A DNA stretch of 64,000 nt from Nocardioides palaemonis. GTDB taxonomy: Bacteria > Actinomycetota > Actinomycetes > Propionibacteriales > Nocardioidaceae. The stretch spans positions 868,001-932,000 of the forward strand of contig NZ_JAGVQR010000004.1 in the NCBI RefSeq assembly GCF_018275325.1, written 5' to 3'. Under the pieces are notes generated by a model, which was not told the origin of the DNA, did no database searches, and saw nothing but the letters and a program-made list of their open reading frames with translations. This document shows, in pieces, positions 44,219 through 52,107 of this stretch (the stretch's first letter is position 1; each line of letters starts with the position of its first letter). Both the position numbers and the translations under genes were made by a program.

Positions 44219-44281
44219 GGTAGTCCAGTGGCGAACTGTCGCGACGCGGCCCCGCGGACGACAGCTCGCCACTGGACTACC
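44219..44281. repeat. Dispersed palindromic repeat, AGTCCAGTGGC family, copy C
   Basis: GGTAGTCCAGTGGCGA (44219-44234) is matched by TCGCCACTGGACTACC (44266-44281), a perfect 16-bp inverted repeat with a GC-rich loop that can itself pair. It is the shortest copy and lacks the third arm of copies A and B. A run of ten G (44211-44220) abuts it. It lies between the regulator stop and the aldehyde dehydrogenase start. Confidence 0.9.
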
Positions 44282-44293
44282 GCGGGGCGGGGT

Positions 44294-45493
44294 CTAGCCC
44301 AGCTCGCGGTCGAGCCGCGCGACCTGGCCCTCGACGAGGGCGCGCACCGGCGAGGTCGCGGCAACCACGTCGAGCTGGGCGAGCCACATCTCGTAGTCGT
44401 CGGCACCCCACGCCGAGCGGGTCCAGCTCGCCATCAGGTCGGGCTCACGGCATGCCAGCAGGCCCCCGCGGACCGAGTGGTGCAGCTGCTCGCGCAGGCG
44501 TACGACCCCGGGTGCGGTCGAGCGCGGCAGCACCGGACCGCGGTAGGCCCGCAGCGCGCCACGCAGGTCGCCGGCCGCGAGCCTGGCCTCGACCGCCAGC
44601 CAGTCGCCGGCGACCGCGGCGGCGAGCCGGTAGGGCCGCGAGACGAGGAGCTCGTCGCCCAGCAGGTGGCGCAGCCGGTTGAGCTCGGCGCGCAGCGTGG
44701 ACGACGCGCCGTCGTCCTCGTAGAGCAGCACCGCGAGCTCGTCGCCCGAGAGGCCGTGCGGTGCCGTGCCGAGCAGCAGGACGATCTCGCTGTGGCGCGG
44801 CGTGAGGCGCAGCGTGGTCCCGCTCCGCCCGTCCGGCGACACGGTCAGCAGGGCCTCGTGCCGCCCGAGGAGCTCGACGCCGACCTGGAGCCCCGGGCCG
44901 CTGCGCGGTGCCTCGGGACGGCCGGTGAGCAGGTCGCGGGCGAGCTCGGCCTCGGCCATCCGCGCCGCGGCGCGCACCATCGCGGTGGTCTGCGGGACGG
45001 CGATGTCGTCGCCGCCGGTGACGTCGAGGACGCCCAGCAGGCTCGACGAGGTGGGGTCGAGGATCGGCGTGGCCGCGCAGCTCCACGGCTGCACCGAGCG
45101 CCGGAAGTGCTCCGAGCCGCGGACCAGGACGGTCTGGCCGAGCCGCAGCGCCATCCCGGGTGCGTTGGTGCCGGCCATCCGCTCGTCCCAGTTGGACCCC
45201 TCGACGAACCCGATCGACTCGGCCCGCCGCAGCGTCGAGGGCGTGCCGCACACCCACAGCAGCTGTCCCGCCGCGTCGCTGACCGCCATGATCGCGCCGC
45301 ACTCGCGTGCCGCCTGGCCGAGCACGTCGTCGAGCAGGGGGAAGACCCGCGCGAGCGGGTGCGCGGACCGGTGGTCGCGCAGGTCGCCCGCGTCCAGGGT
45401 GATCGGCGCCTCCGCCGCCTCCGCGTCCACCCCCGCCGCGGCGGAGAGGTGCCACGAGTCGGCGACGTGCGCGCGCATGCTGTCCACGCTCAT
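44294..45493 (-). CDS. GAF-domain transcriptional regulator with winged-helix output
   Basis: The 399-residue protein has a GAF-type sensor region like AcoR-family activators (about 45-185, with GFVEGSNWDERMAGTNAPGM and RRSVQPWSCAATPILDPTSS). Next comes a winged-helix-like region, with LRLTPRHSEIVLLLGTAPHG and LRAELNRLRHLLGDELLVSR, recalling DNA-binding domains of transcriptional activators. There is no AAA+ domain, so it does not act through sigma-54. Position upstream of the aldehyde dehydrogenase suggests that it activates that unit. The ATG at 45493 is preferred; an ATG five codons later is possible. Confidence 0.87.
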   Translation of the reverse strand: MSVDSMRAHVADSWHLSAAAGVDAEAAEAPITLDAGDLRDHRSAHPLARVFPLLDDVLGQAARECGAIMAVSDAAGQLLWVCGTPSTLRRAESIGFVEGSNWDERMAGTNAPGMALRLGQTVLVRGSEHFRRSVQPWSCAATPILDPTSSSLLGVLDVTGGDDIAVPQTTAMVRAAARMAEAELARDLLTGRPEAPRSGPGLQVGVELLGRHEALLTVSPDGRSGTTLRLTPRHSEIVLLLGTAPHGLSGDELAVLLYEDDGASSTLRAELNRLRHLLGDELLVSRPYRLAAAVAGDWLAVEARLAAGDLRGALRAYRGPVLPRSTAPGVVRLREQLHHSVRGGLLACREPDLMASWTRSAWGADDYEMWLAQLDVVAATSPVRALVEGQVARLDRELG

Positions 45494-45556
45494 GGCCCAC
45501 AGGGGACCACCCGCGCGTTGGTCGGCGGTTGGTGCGCTGGACCGGGGGTGGCTCTC

Positions 45557-45638
45557 CGAGCTCCTCGGATATCCGGGGACTCTCGTGCTGTGCACCCGAG
45601 ATCGCGGGTGCGAAGCACGAGCTCCGGGTGCGAAGCCT
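45557..45638. repeat. Dispersed 82-bp palindromic repeat, GGATATCC family, copy 2
   Basis: This copy matches the reverse complement of 34232-34313 at roughly five of six positions, including TCGGATATCCGGGGACT, TGCACCCGAGATC and GGGTGCGAAGCACGAG. The left palindrome is partly decayed. It lies between the divergent GAF regulator and acetyltransferase genes. Confidence 0.88.
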
Positions 45639-45672
45639 CGCCGCGGGCAGGCTTCTGGGGCAGGGTGGGGTC

Positions 45673-46257
45673 ATGCCCGAGTTCACCTGGCGCCCGGCCA
45701 ACGAGGCGACCGACGCGGACGTCGCGGCCGTCTTCGAGGCCGGCGGGGCGCACAAGTGCCGCTGCCAGGGGCTCAAGGTGGCGGGCTGGATCTGGCGCGA
45801 CACCACCCAGGAGCAGCGCGACGCCGCGCAGGTCGAGCAGACCGGCTGCGGGACGGACGGCCCGACCTCGGGGCTGATCGGCTACGTCGACGGCGAGCCG
45901 GCCGGGTGGGTCGCGGTCGAGCCGCGGGAGAGCTACCCCCGCATCTGGAGCCGCAGGCAGCCGTGGATGCGGATGGACCCCGACCGCGAGGGTGTCTGGT
46001 CGGTGACCTGCTTCGTCGTCCGCAAGGGCCACCGCCGGGCGGGGCTGATGTACGAGCTCGCTGCCGCCACCGTGGCGTACGGCCAGCAGGTCGGCGCCCG
46101 GGTCCTCGAGGGCTACCCGACCGAGCCCGCCGACGGGAAGACGGTCATCTGGGACGAGGCGTCGGTCGGTCTGCTGCAGGTCTTCCTCGACGCCGGCTAC
46201 GAGGTGGTGGCCTCGCCCACCCTGCGCCGACGGGTGGTCCGCAGGGAGCTCGGGTGA
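45673..46257 (+). CDS. GNAT family N-acetyltransferase
   Basis: The 194-residue product is a GNAT-fold acetyltransferase of the kind with a Cys-rich front segment (HKCRCQGLKV). Later parts include VDGEPAGWVAVEPRESYPRI, motif A as SVTCFVVRKGHRRAGLMYEL (about 118-137) and GARVLEGYPTEPADGKTVIW. The substrate is unknown. A G-rich stretch precedes the ATG at 45673. The reading frame stays open upstream through a repeat, but a start there is unlikely. Confidence 0.85.
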   Translation: MPEFTWRPANEATDADVAAVFEAGGAHKCRCQGLKVAGWIWRDTTQEQRDAAQVEQTGCGTDGPTSGLIGYVDGEPAGWVAVEPRESYPRIWSRRQPWMRMDPDREGVWSVTCFVVRKGHRRAGLMYELAAATVAYGQQVGARVLEGYPTEPADGKTVIWDEASVGLLQVFLDAGYEVVASPTLRRRVVRRELG

Positions 46258-46260
46258 GGC

Positions 46261-47664
46261 TCAGCGACCCGCCGCCACCATCTCGTCCACTGCCTCGTCG
46301 AGGCACGAGCGCAGCGCGGCGAGGTCGCCGACGGCGCTCGCGTCGACGTTGACACCGATGCAGGCCGTGTCGCCGACGGTGGTGAGCACGGCGGTGAGCG
46401 CCGAGCCCGGCAGCGGGCCGAGGACGTACATCCCCTGCACCTGCGCGCCGGCCATGAAGCGCCGCTTCGGGGGGCCGGGCAGCGTCAGCACGAACGCGTC
46501 CGGCGGCGCCGCTGCCTGGAGGGCCGAGGCCCCGACGAACGACGGCATCCGGTTGAGCAGCGGGGCGGCCGCGTCGAGCACCTCGAGCGCGCGCTCGGTG
46601 TGGAGCGACAGCACCTCCCCGCGGACCGCGGCCACCCGGTCGACCGGGTCCTCGATCGCCATCGGTCCGGAGATCACAGCCCCGGCGAACCGGTTGCCGA
46701 GGTCGTCGGCGCGGCTCAGCGAGACGCGTACGCCGACCGGCACCTCGGTCACGTCGCTCCCCCGCCGCTCGTGGTGGCGGCGCAGGCCGCCCAGCACCAG
46801 CGCCACCGCGACGTCGTCGAGCGTCCCGCCGCCACGACGGGCCGCGGAGCGCAGCGGGTCGAGCGGGGCGTCGAGGGTGAGGAACGCCCACGAGCGACCG
46901 GTGCGCGGCGCGAGCTCGGGCGACGGCGGCGCGGCCTGCGTGAGCAGCCGGCGCACGGACGCGCCGTAACGCAGGCCGGACGCGACCACCGTCGACGGCC
47001 GGGTCGAGAGCAGCGACCGCGCCGCGCTCCGGGCGGACCCGGCGAGCGCGGCGGCGTCGCCGCGCAGCCCGGCGACCGCGAGGTCGACCGGGTCCACCTC
47101 GGCGGGCGCGGCGTCCTCGTCCCCCAGCGGCTTGCGGGGCGTGTGGGCCCTGCGGCCCGACTGGAGCATCGAGAGCAGCTGGACGGTGCCGAGCGGGTCA
47201 GCGAGCGCGTGGTGGATCTTGAGGACGTAGGCCGCGCCGCCGTCCGCGCCCTCGAGCAGCACGCCCTCCCACAGCGGGCGCGACCGGTCGAAGGGGCGCA
47301 GCGCGACCTGTGCGGCCTCGGCCAGCACCTCGTCGCGGCCGCCGACCCGCTCGCGCCGCAGGTGGTAGGCGAGGTCGAAGGTGGGGTCGTCGGCCCAGGT
47401 GGGCGACGCGGTCGGCACGACCGGGTCGACCACGCGCTGGCGAAGGCGGCGGACCAGCCGGGTGCCCCACTCGGTGGCCGCGACGAACCGCTGCCAGTCG
47501 GGGGCACGGTCGAGGTCGATGACCACCGTCGTGGTCGACGACTGCACCGGGTGCCGCTCCGCACGCCACAGGAGGGTCTGCATCGGCGTCAGCTCGGCGC
47601 CCGACGACCAGCTCGCGGCGCTGCCCCAGCGCTCGAGGTCCTCCGACGAGGTGGCGGGACTCAC
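46261..47664 (-). CDS. WS/DGAT family acyltransferase (wax ester synthase / diacylglycerol acyltransferase)
   Basis: Enzymes of this family esterify diacylglycerol or fatty alcohol with acyl-CoA to make storage lipid. The 467-residue product has the family layout: LTPMQTLLWRAERHPVQSST near the start, the catalytic region YVLKIHHALADPLGTVQLLS (about 137-156) and the C-terminal SFVGASALQ and GMYVLGPLPGSALTAVLTTV. The active-site motif is normally HHxxxDG; here Gly is Pro (HHALADP) while both His and the Asp remain. The GTG overlaps the preceding gene's stop (GTGA). Confidence 0.9.
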   Translation of the reverse strand: MSPATSSEDLERWGSAASWSSGAELTPMQTLLWRAERHPVQSSTTTVVIDLDRAPDWQRFVAATEWGTRLVRRLRQRVVDPVVPTASPTWADDPTFDLAYHLRRERVGGRDEVLAEAAQVALRPFDRSRPLWEGVLLEGADGGAAYVLKIHHALADPLGTVQLLSMLQSGRRAHTPRKPLGDEDAAPAEVDPVDLAVAGLRGDAAALAGSARSAARSLLSTRPSTVVASGLRYGASVRRLLTQAAPPSPELAPRTGRSWAFLTLDAPLDPLRSAARRGGGTLDDVAVALVLGGLRRHHERRGSDVTEVPVGVRVSLSRADDLGNRFAGAVISGPMAIEDPVDRVAAVRGEVLSLHTERALEVLDAAAPLLNRMPSFVGASALQAAAPPDAFVLTLPGPPKRRFMAGAQVQGMYVLGPLPGSALTAVLTTVGDTACIGVNVDASAVGDLAALRSCLDEAVDEMVAAGR

Positions 47665-49094
47665 GAGGGCCACCGCGCGAGGGTGTCCTGGAACTTCTGC
47701 CGCAGCGCGGCGATCCGGTCGTCCATGTCGTCGGTGCTCCAGTCGGTCTCGGGCTCGAGGACGCAGACGTCCACGACCCCCGGGTTGAGCACGAGCGAGC
47801 TGCGGCCCATCAGCTCGCCGGTGTTGCGCAGCACCACGGGCACGACCGGCACGCCGGCCTGCGCCGCGAGGTGGAAGGCGCCCTTGCGGAACGGCCCCAG
47901 CACGGGCGTGGCCGACCGGGTGCCCTCGGGGAAGATCATCAGCGACGTGCCGCCGCGGATCCGGTCGACGACGCCGTCGAGCGTGGCCCGGGCCGACGCC
48001 GAGTCGGACCGGTCGATCCACGCCGGGTCGATCACCACCGAGCCCACGATCGCGCGCGGGTCCCAGCGCGCCTCCTTCTTGGCCACGATGGTGAAGTCGC
48101 GCTCGAGCAGCCGCCCGAGCACCGGGATGTCGAGCGAGCTCTGGTGGTTGGCGACGAAGATCGCGGGCCGGTGGGTCCACAGCCGCTCCTGGTGCAGGAC
48201 CTCCATCGAGACGCCGGCGATCGCCATCGGCAGGTGGGTGGCGAGCTTCACCGCGGTGGTGCGGCCCTCGCCGCGGTCGCCGCGCAGCAGGCCGTACGCC
48301 AGGCCGGCGCCGACGCCGGCGTTCATCCCGGCCAGCGCGGCGACGGTGCGCCCGGCCGCGAGCAGGGACCCGCTCACCGGGTCGGCGAGGTCGAGCACCG
48401 GCCAGCCGAGCCGGGCCGCCGCGGCGCGCAGGTCGCGGTGCGGGTTGAGCGCCGTCGGGTTCCCGACGGAGGAGAGGAAGGCGACGTCCTCGTAGCCGTT
48501 GCCGTAGGCGTAGGACTCCGCGAGGTCGACGCCGTGCTCGCGCGCGAAGGCGCGGACGCCGCTGGCCTTGTGGCGCCCCCACAGCATCGGGCCGTCGGTC
48601 TCGCCGGTGAACTGCCCGTCCTCGACCACCAGCCGGGTGCAGACGAGGTGCTCGACGCCGAGGTCCCGCGCGACCGGCGCGATCTGGTACGTCGTCGCCG
48701 CCGAGGCCACCGCGACGGTGTGCCCGGCGCGCTGGTGGGCCGCCACCAGCGCCCGTGACTCGCGCCGGATCGTGCCGGCGATCTTGGCGCGGAAGAGCCG
48801 CTCGCCGAGGTCGGCGAAGGCCTCCTCGGACTCGCCGCGCATCGCCGAGAAGGCGACGCGGGCGATGCGGGTGGGGTCGCCGCCGAGCTCGCCGTCGACC
48901 GCCGTGACGACCGTGCGGAGGAACTCGGCCGGCGACACCTCGCGGCCCTTGAGCCGGTCGCCGTAGAAGGTGGCGGCGGTGTAGCCGGCGACGAGGGTGC
49001 CGTCGAGGTCGAAGAACGCCCCGACCTCCGGGCCCTGCGGGCCGGCCTCGATGGCCTCGACCGCCTCGCGGGCAGCGGTCGACAGCCCGCTCAC
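47661..49094 (-). CDS. HAD-IB phosphatase fused to 1-acylglycerol-3-phosphate acyltransferase (PlsC)
   Basis: A two-domain protein of 477 residues. The N-terminal half is a SerB-like HAD hydrolase with AFFDLDGTLVAGYTAATFYG (about 27-46; Asp nucleophile) and YAYGNGYEDVAFLSSVGNP. The C-terminal half is a PlsC acyltransferase with FVANHQSSLDIPVLGRLLER (NHxxxxD, catalytic His/Asp), FPEGTRS (glycerol-phosphate binding) and VPVVPVVLRN. Hydrophobic stretches link the two. The fusion could acylate lysophosphatidate and perhaps remove phosphate from phosphatidate. It overlaps the neighbouring acyltransferase genes by four bases on each side (GTGA). Confidence 0.92.
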   Translation of the reverse strand: MSGLSTAAREAVEAIEAGPQGPEVGAFFDLDGTLVAGYTAATFYGDRLKGREVSPAEFLRTVVTAVDGELGGDPTRIARVAFSAMRGESEEAFADLGERLFRAKIAGTIRRESRALVAAHQRAGHTVAVASAATTYQIAPVARDLGVEHLVCTRLVVEDGQFTGETDGPMLWGRHKASGVRAFAREHGVDLAESYAYGNGYEDVAFLSSVGNPTALNPHRDLRAAAARLGWPVLDLADPVSGSLLAAGRTVAALAGMNAGVGAGLAYGLLRGDRGEGRTTAVKLATHLPMAIAGVSMEVLHQERLWTHRPAIFVANHQSSLDIPVLGRLLERDFTIVAKKEARWDPRAIVGSVVIDPAWIDRSDSASARATLDGVVDRIRGGTSLMIFPEGTRSATPVLGPFRKGAFHLAAQAGVPVVPVVLRNTGELMGRSSLVLNPGVVDVCVLEPETDWSTDDMDDRIAALRQKFQDTLARWPS

Positions 49095-50998
49095 ACGTGG
49101 TCCTGCGCCGGGGCCGGCTGGGGCACGGGCGGCGGCACGACCTGCACCGGCTCGCCCGCGATCTCGCCGACGATGTTGACCCGGCGCACCGTGTCGCGGA
49201 GCTCGGCGGCGAAGGCCTCGCGCGCCGACCCGACGCCCTCTCCCTCGTCGAGCAGTCCCTTGTGGCGGGCCAGCGCGAGCGCGGTGCGGAACAGCTCGAG
49301 CGAGATCGACTCCGCGCTCGCCACCCGCCGCTGCAGCGCCCACTGCTGCCCGACGGCCAGGGCCTCGGCGAGCAGGTCGGCCTCGTCGACCGGCCCGTCG
49401 CCGTGCTCCGCGAGCCGGTCGGCGACCACGAGGTAGGCGTCGAGGAACGGTCGCAGGACGAGGTGCGCGAGGTGAGGCCGCGCGGTGACGAGCAGCTCGC
49501 GGGCCCGCACCGGCGTGAGGTCGCCGACGTCGTCGCCCACCAGCAGCCGCAGCTCGGCGCGCAGGTCGTCCTCGAAGCCGGCGCGCGAGGGGAAGAAGAA
49601 CTCGAACTTGAGGAGGTCGCGCATCCGCTTCGCCTCCTCCCAGCCCACCTGGAGCTCACCACCGGGCGGCAGGTCGGCGCCCGGCTCGAGCTCGCTGACG
49701 GTGAGCAGCGCGAGCTCGCCGATCGCCCGCTCGACGAGGATGTGGATCACGGTGTTGCGGTAGAACGCGGCGACGAGGTGCTGGTCGTCGCCGATCTTCC
49801 AGACCGGCTCGGTGCCCTGGTCGTAGGCCGTCAGCACCCCGCTGCGCGCCAGCTCGGCCAACGCCCGGCGGATCGTCGAGCGGTCGCGCAGGTCGGCGGC
49901 GCCGGCGACCGGCCACCGGCGCGACTCGACGTACGCCGCCAGCGGCTCGACGGTCTCGAGCACCTCGTCGACGGTGAGCGCCCGGTCGGCACCGAGCAGC
50001 GCCAGCGACACGATCGCGGTGACGGTGACCGGCGTGGCCCGGTTGAGCCGGTGGGAGATGTCGAGCGCGACCCGCTCGACGGCCTGGTGCCCGGTGACGC
50101 CCTCCGCGGCCAGCTCGTCCATCCGCTCGCGCAGCGAGAACGGCTCGCCGACGGTGAGGTAGGCCCGGCCGAGGCGGTTGCGCTGCAGCCGCGCGAAGCG
50201 GACCAGCCAGCGCCAGTCCTCCGGTGTCTTGCTGGCCCCGCGCGCCTCCTCGGTCATCAGCGAGACCTCGTGGAGCTGGTCGTAGACCACCGAGACCGGC
50301 ACCACCTGCACGTCCGGGGCGTCCGGCCCGTCGACCGTGTCGGTGAGGTACTTGAGGATGCCGTGCACCGGCGGGCGCAGCTTGCCGGTGCGGGTGCGGC
50401 CGCCCTCGATCGACCAGGCGAGGTTGCGCTTGTTGGTCACCATCTGGCGGATGTAGGAGCGCAGCGCGAGCCGGTAGACCGGGATCTCCTGGGTGGAGCG
50501 GCGGATGAAGATCATGCCGGTGCGCTTGGCGACCGTGCCGATCACCGGGAGGTTGAGGTTGGCGCCGCCGAAGGTGTAGGTCGGGGAGAACCGTCGCGCC
50601 ATCAGCACGTTGGGGATGACCATGCCGTCGAGGTACGACCGGTGGCTGAAGGCCAGCGCGAGGCTGTGGGCGCGGTCGACCTTGCGCAGCCGCTGCATCT
50701 GGTCCTCGTCGACGAGCACGTCGTAGGCGCGCAGGAACCAGTCGCCGAGCCGGGCCCAGCCCTGCGAGGTGCGGTCGTCGTGGTCGGCGGCCATCTCGTG
50801 GAGGTAGCCGGTGACCTCCTCCCACACGTCGGGCTCGTCGCGCCCCTGCTCCTCGGCCCAGTCCCGTACCGCGGCCTGGAAGCGCTTGTCGTGCAGGAGC
50901 TCGGTCACCTCCTGCGGCGGCGCGGCCGGCAGCCGCTCGCCGACGCTGCGGGGCAGGCCTGCCCGCGCGAGGTCTCGGACACGTCGGACGGCGGTCAC
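49091..50998 (-). CDS. Glycerol-3-phosphate 1-O-acyltransferase (PlsB-like)
   Basis: The 635-residue enzyme adds the first acyl chain to glycerol-3-phosphate. PlsB motifs are in order: FSHRSYLDGMVIP (His and Asp of block I, about 139-151), RTGMIFIRRS (block II), AWSIEGGRTRTGKLRPP (block III) and VQVVPVSVVYDQ (block IV). The GTG at 50998 has AAGGAGGGG just upstream; a longer frame would add 23 residues. It is the first gene of a three-gene acyltransferase operon. Confidence 0.93.
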   Translation of the reverse strand: MTAVRRVRDLARAGLPRSVGERLPAAPPQEVTELLHDKRFQAAVRDWAEEQGRDEPDVWEEVTGYLHEMAADHDDRTSQGWARLGDWFLRAYDVLVDEDQMQRLRKVDRAHSLALAFSHRSYLDGMVIPNVLMARRFSPTYTFGGANLNLPVIGTVAKRTGMIFIRRSTQEIPVYRLALRSYIRQMVTNKRNLAWSIEGGRTRTGKLRPPVHGILKYLTDTVDGPDAPDVQVVPVSVVYDQLHEVSLMTEEARGASKTPEDWRWLVRFARLQRNRLGRAYLTVGEPFSLRERMDELAAEGVTGHQAVERVALDISHRLNRATPVTVTAIVSLALLGADRALTVDEVLETVEPLAAYVESRRWPVAGAADLRDRSTIRRALAELARSGVLTAYDQGTEPVWKIGDDQHLVAAFYRNTVIHILVERAIGELALLTVSELEPGADLPPGGELQVGWEEAKRMRDLLKFEFFFPSRAGFEDDLRAELRLLVGDDVGDLTPVRARELLVTARPHLAHLVLRPFLDAYLVVADRLAEHGDGPVDEADLLAEALAVGQQWALQRRVASAESISLELFRTALALARHKGLLDEGEGVGSAREAFAAELRDTVRRVNIVGEIAGEPVQVVPPPVPQPAPAQDHV

Positions 50999-51139
50999 GG
51001 CCCCTCCTTCCTGCCGGCGCCGGGGCGCGGGCACGGGCGTGCGCCGAAAGTTACCTGCGTCACCCACACCCTGACCATGGCCCGACCGGGACCGGCCTCG
51101 GTTTCATCCTCGGCACCGCCCTCTAGTAACGTTCGGCGC

Positions 51140-51229
51140 GGTGACGTGTCCGAGCGGCCTAAGGAGAACGCCTCGAAAGCGTTTGTGGGCGCAAGTCCAC
51201 CGAGGGTTCAAATCCCTCCGTCACCGCCA
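51140..51229 (+). tRNA. tRNA-Ser (anticodon CGA)
   Basis: The acceptor arms GGTGACG and CGTCACC pair fully, with discriminator G and an encoded CCA (51227-51229). The anticodon stem AACGC/GCGTT encloses CTCGAAA, giving anticodon CGA at 51174-51176 for codon UCG. The long variable arm TGTGGGCGCAAGTCCACC is typical of serine tRNAs. The T arm GAGGG-TTCAAAT-CCCTC is complete. A hairpin follows. No other tRNA is adjacent. Confidence 0.97.
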
Positions 51230-51231
51230 GC

Positions 51232-51266
51232 CGATCGGGCCGGTCCCCCTGGGGCCGGCCCGATCG
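51232..51266 (+). terminator. Terminator hairpin after tRNA-Ser
   Basis: CGATCGGGCCGG (51232-51243) and CCGGCCCGATCG (51255-51266) form a perfect 12-bp stem with an 11-base loop, starting two bases after the encoded CCA. TCGTTC follows. Confidence 0.75.
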
Positions 51267-51293
51267 TCGTTCCCGGGAGCCCACGCCCGGCCC

Positions 51294-51299
51294 TAGGCT
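51294..51299 (+). promoter_or_regulatory. -10-like hexamer for leaderless small gene
   Basis: TAGGCT ends six bases before the ATG at 51306 and there is no ribosome-binding site. Confidence 0.4.
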
Positions 51300-51305
51300 C
51301 CCGTC

Positions 51306-51605
51306 ATGACGGAGTTCCAGGTCACCCGGTGGCGCGAGCTGCCCTCGATGGTCGCCGCCCGGTCCGGCGACGAGGCGGTGAAGGCCGAGCTGGCGCCGCG
51401 CTTCGCGGAGGCGATCGACGAGGCGGCGATGCGACTGGGCGACACCGGCGCGGACGACTACCTCGCCGGCTGGGAGCGCAGCGCCTGGACCGAGGCCGAC
51501 GGCACTCCCGCCGAGGTGCTGGACCGGGTCACGGCCGAGCTCGACGCGGACTGGCCGGCCGAGCGGATCACGGCCTTCCTCGACGGGCTCACGCCGGGTC
51601 GGTGA
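51306..51605 (+). CDS. Small protein of the virulence factor (PF13769-like) family
   Basis: The 99-residue product matches the small actinobacterial proteins annotated as virulence factor: opening TEFQVTRWRELPSMVAARSG, then ARFAEAIDEAAMRLGDTGAD and DYLAGWERSAWTEADGTPAE. No enzyme motif is visible and the label says little about its function. Its end overlaps the end of the YbaK gene on the other strand by 17 bases. The gene appears leaderless. Confidence 0.82.
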   Translation: MTEFQVTRWRELPSMVAARSGDEAVKAELAPRFAEAIDEAAMRLGDTGADDYLAGWERSAWTEADGTPAEVLDRVTAELDADWPAERITAFLDGLTPGR

Positions 51606-52056
51606 CGTCCGCGACCTGCGCGTCGAGGTGGCGTACGACGTCGTCCGCGGCGAGGGTGGCGGCCACGCCGTGGGCGCCGGCGCCGAGCGAGATGGTCCGC
51701 CCCACGACCCGCTCGTCGGCGACGACCGGGAGCGGGGCGAGCGTGCCGAAGGGCGTGATGGTGCCGCGCTCGTAGCCGGTCACCTCACGCGCCGCGTCGG
51801 CGTCGGGCATCGAGATCCGGTTGACCCCGAGCAGGGCCCGTAGCTTGGGCCAGGAGATCTGGCGGTCGCCCGGGACGAGCACCAGCAGGTGGTCGCCCTC
51901 GCCGCGCCGCACCACCATCGTCTTCACGATGGCCGACGGCTCGACGCCACGGACCGCCGCGGCCTCCGCGAGCGACCCGACCCGGCCGTGCCGGGTGACC
52001 TCGTGCGCGATCCCTGCCTCGGCCAGCGCGCGCAGCGCCGGGGTCTGCTCGTCCAC
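51589..52056 (-). CDS. YbaK/EbsC family aminoacyl-tRNA deacylase-like protein
   Basis: The 155-residue product resembles YbaK, which hydrolyses mischarged Cys-tRNA(Pro). Features include the substrate-pocket Lys in AIVKTMVVRRGEGDHLLVLV and the family stretch ITPFGTLAPLPVVADERVVG with the conserved Gly-Thr-rich loop. I choose GTG at 52056: TACGCT lies seven bases upstream, consistent with a leaderless transcript. The longer open frame upstream would run into the divergent alcohol dehydrogenase gene. Confidence 0.88.
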   Translation of the reverse strand: MDEQTPALRALAEAGIAHEVTRHGRVGSLAEAAAVRGVEPSAIVKTMVVRRGEGDHLLVLVPGDRQISWPKLRALLGVNRISMPDADAAREVTGYERGTITPFGTLAPLPVVADERVVGRTISLGAGAHGVAATLAADDVVRHLDAQVADVTDPA

Positions 52057-52107
52057 GCCATCGAGCGTACGCTGCGCCCCGACCGCCGCTCTGCGACGAT
52101 CCGGACC

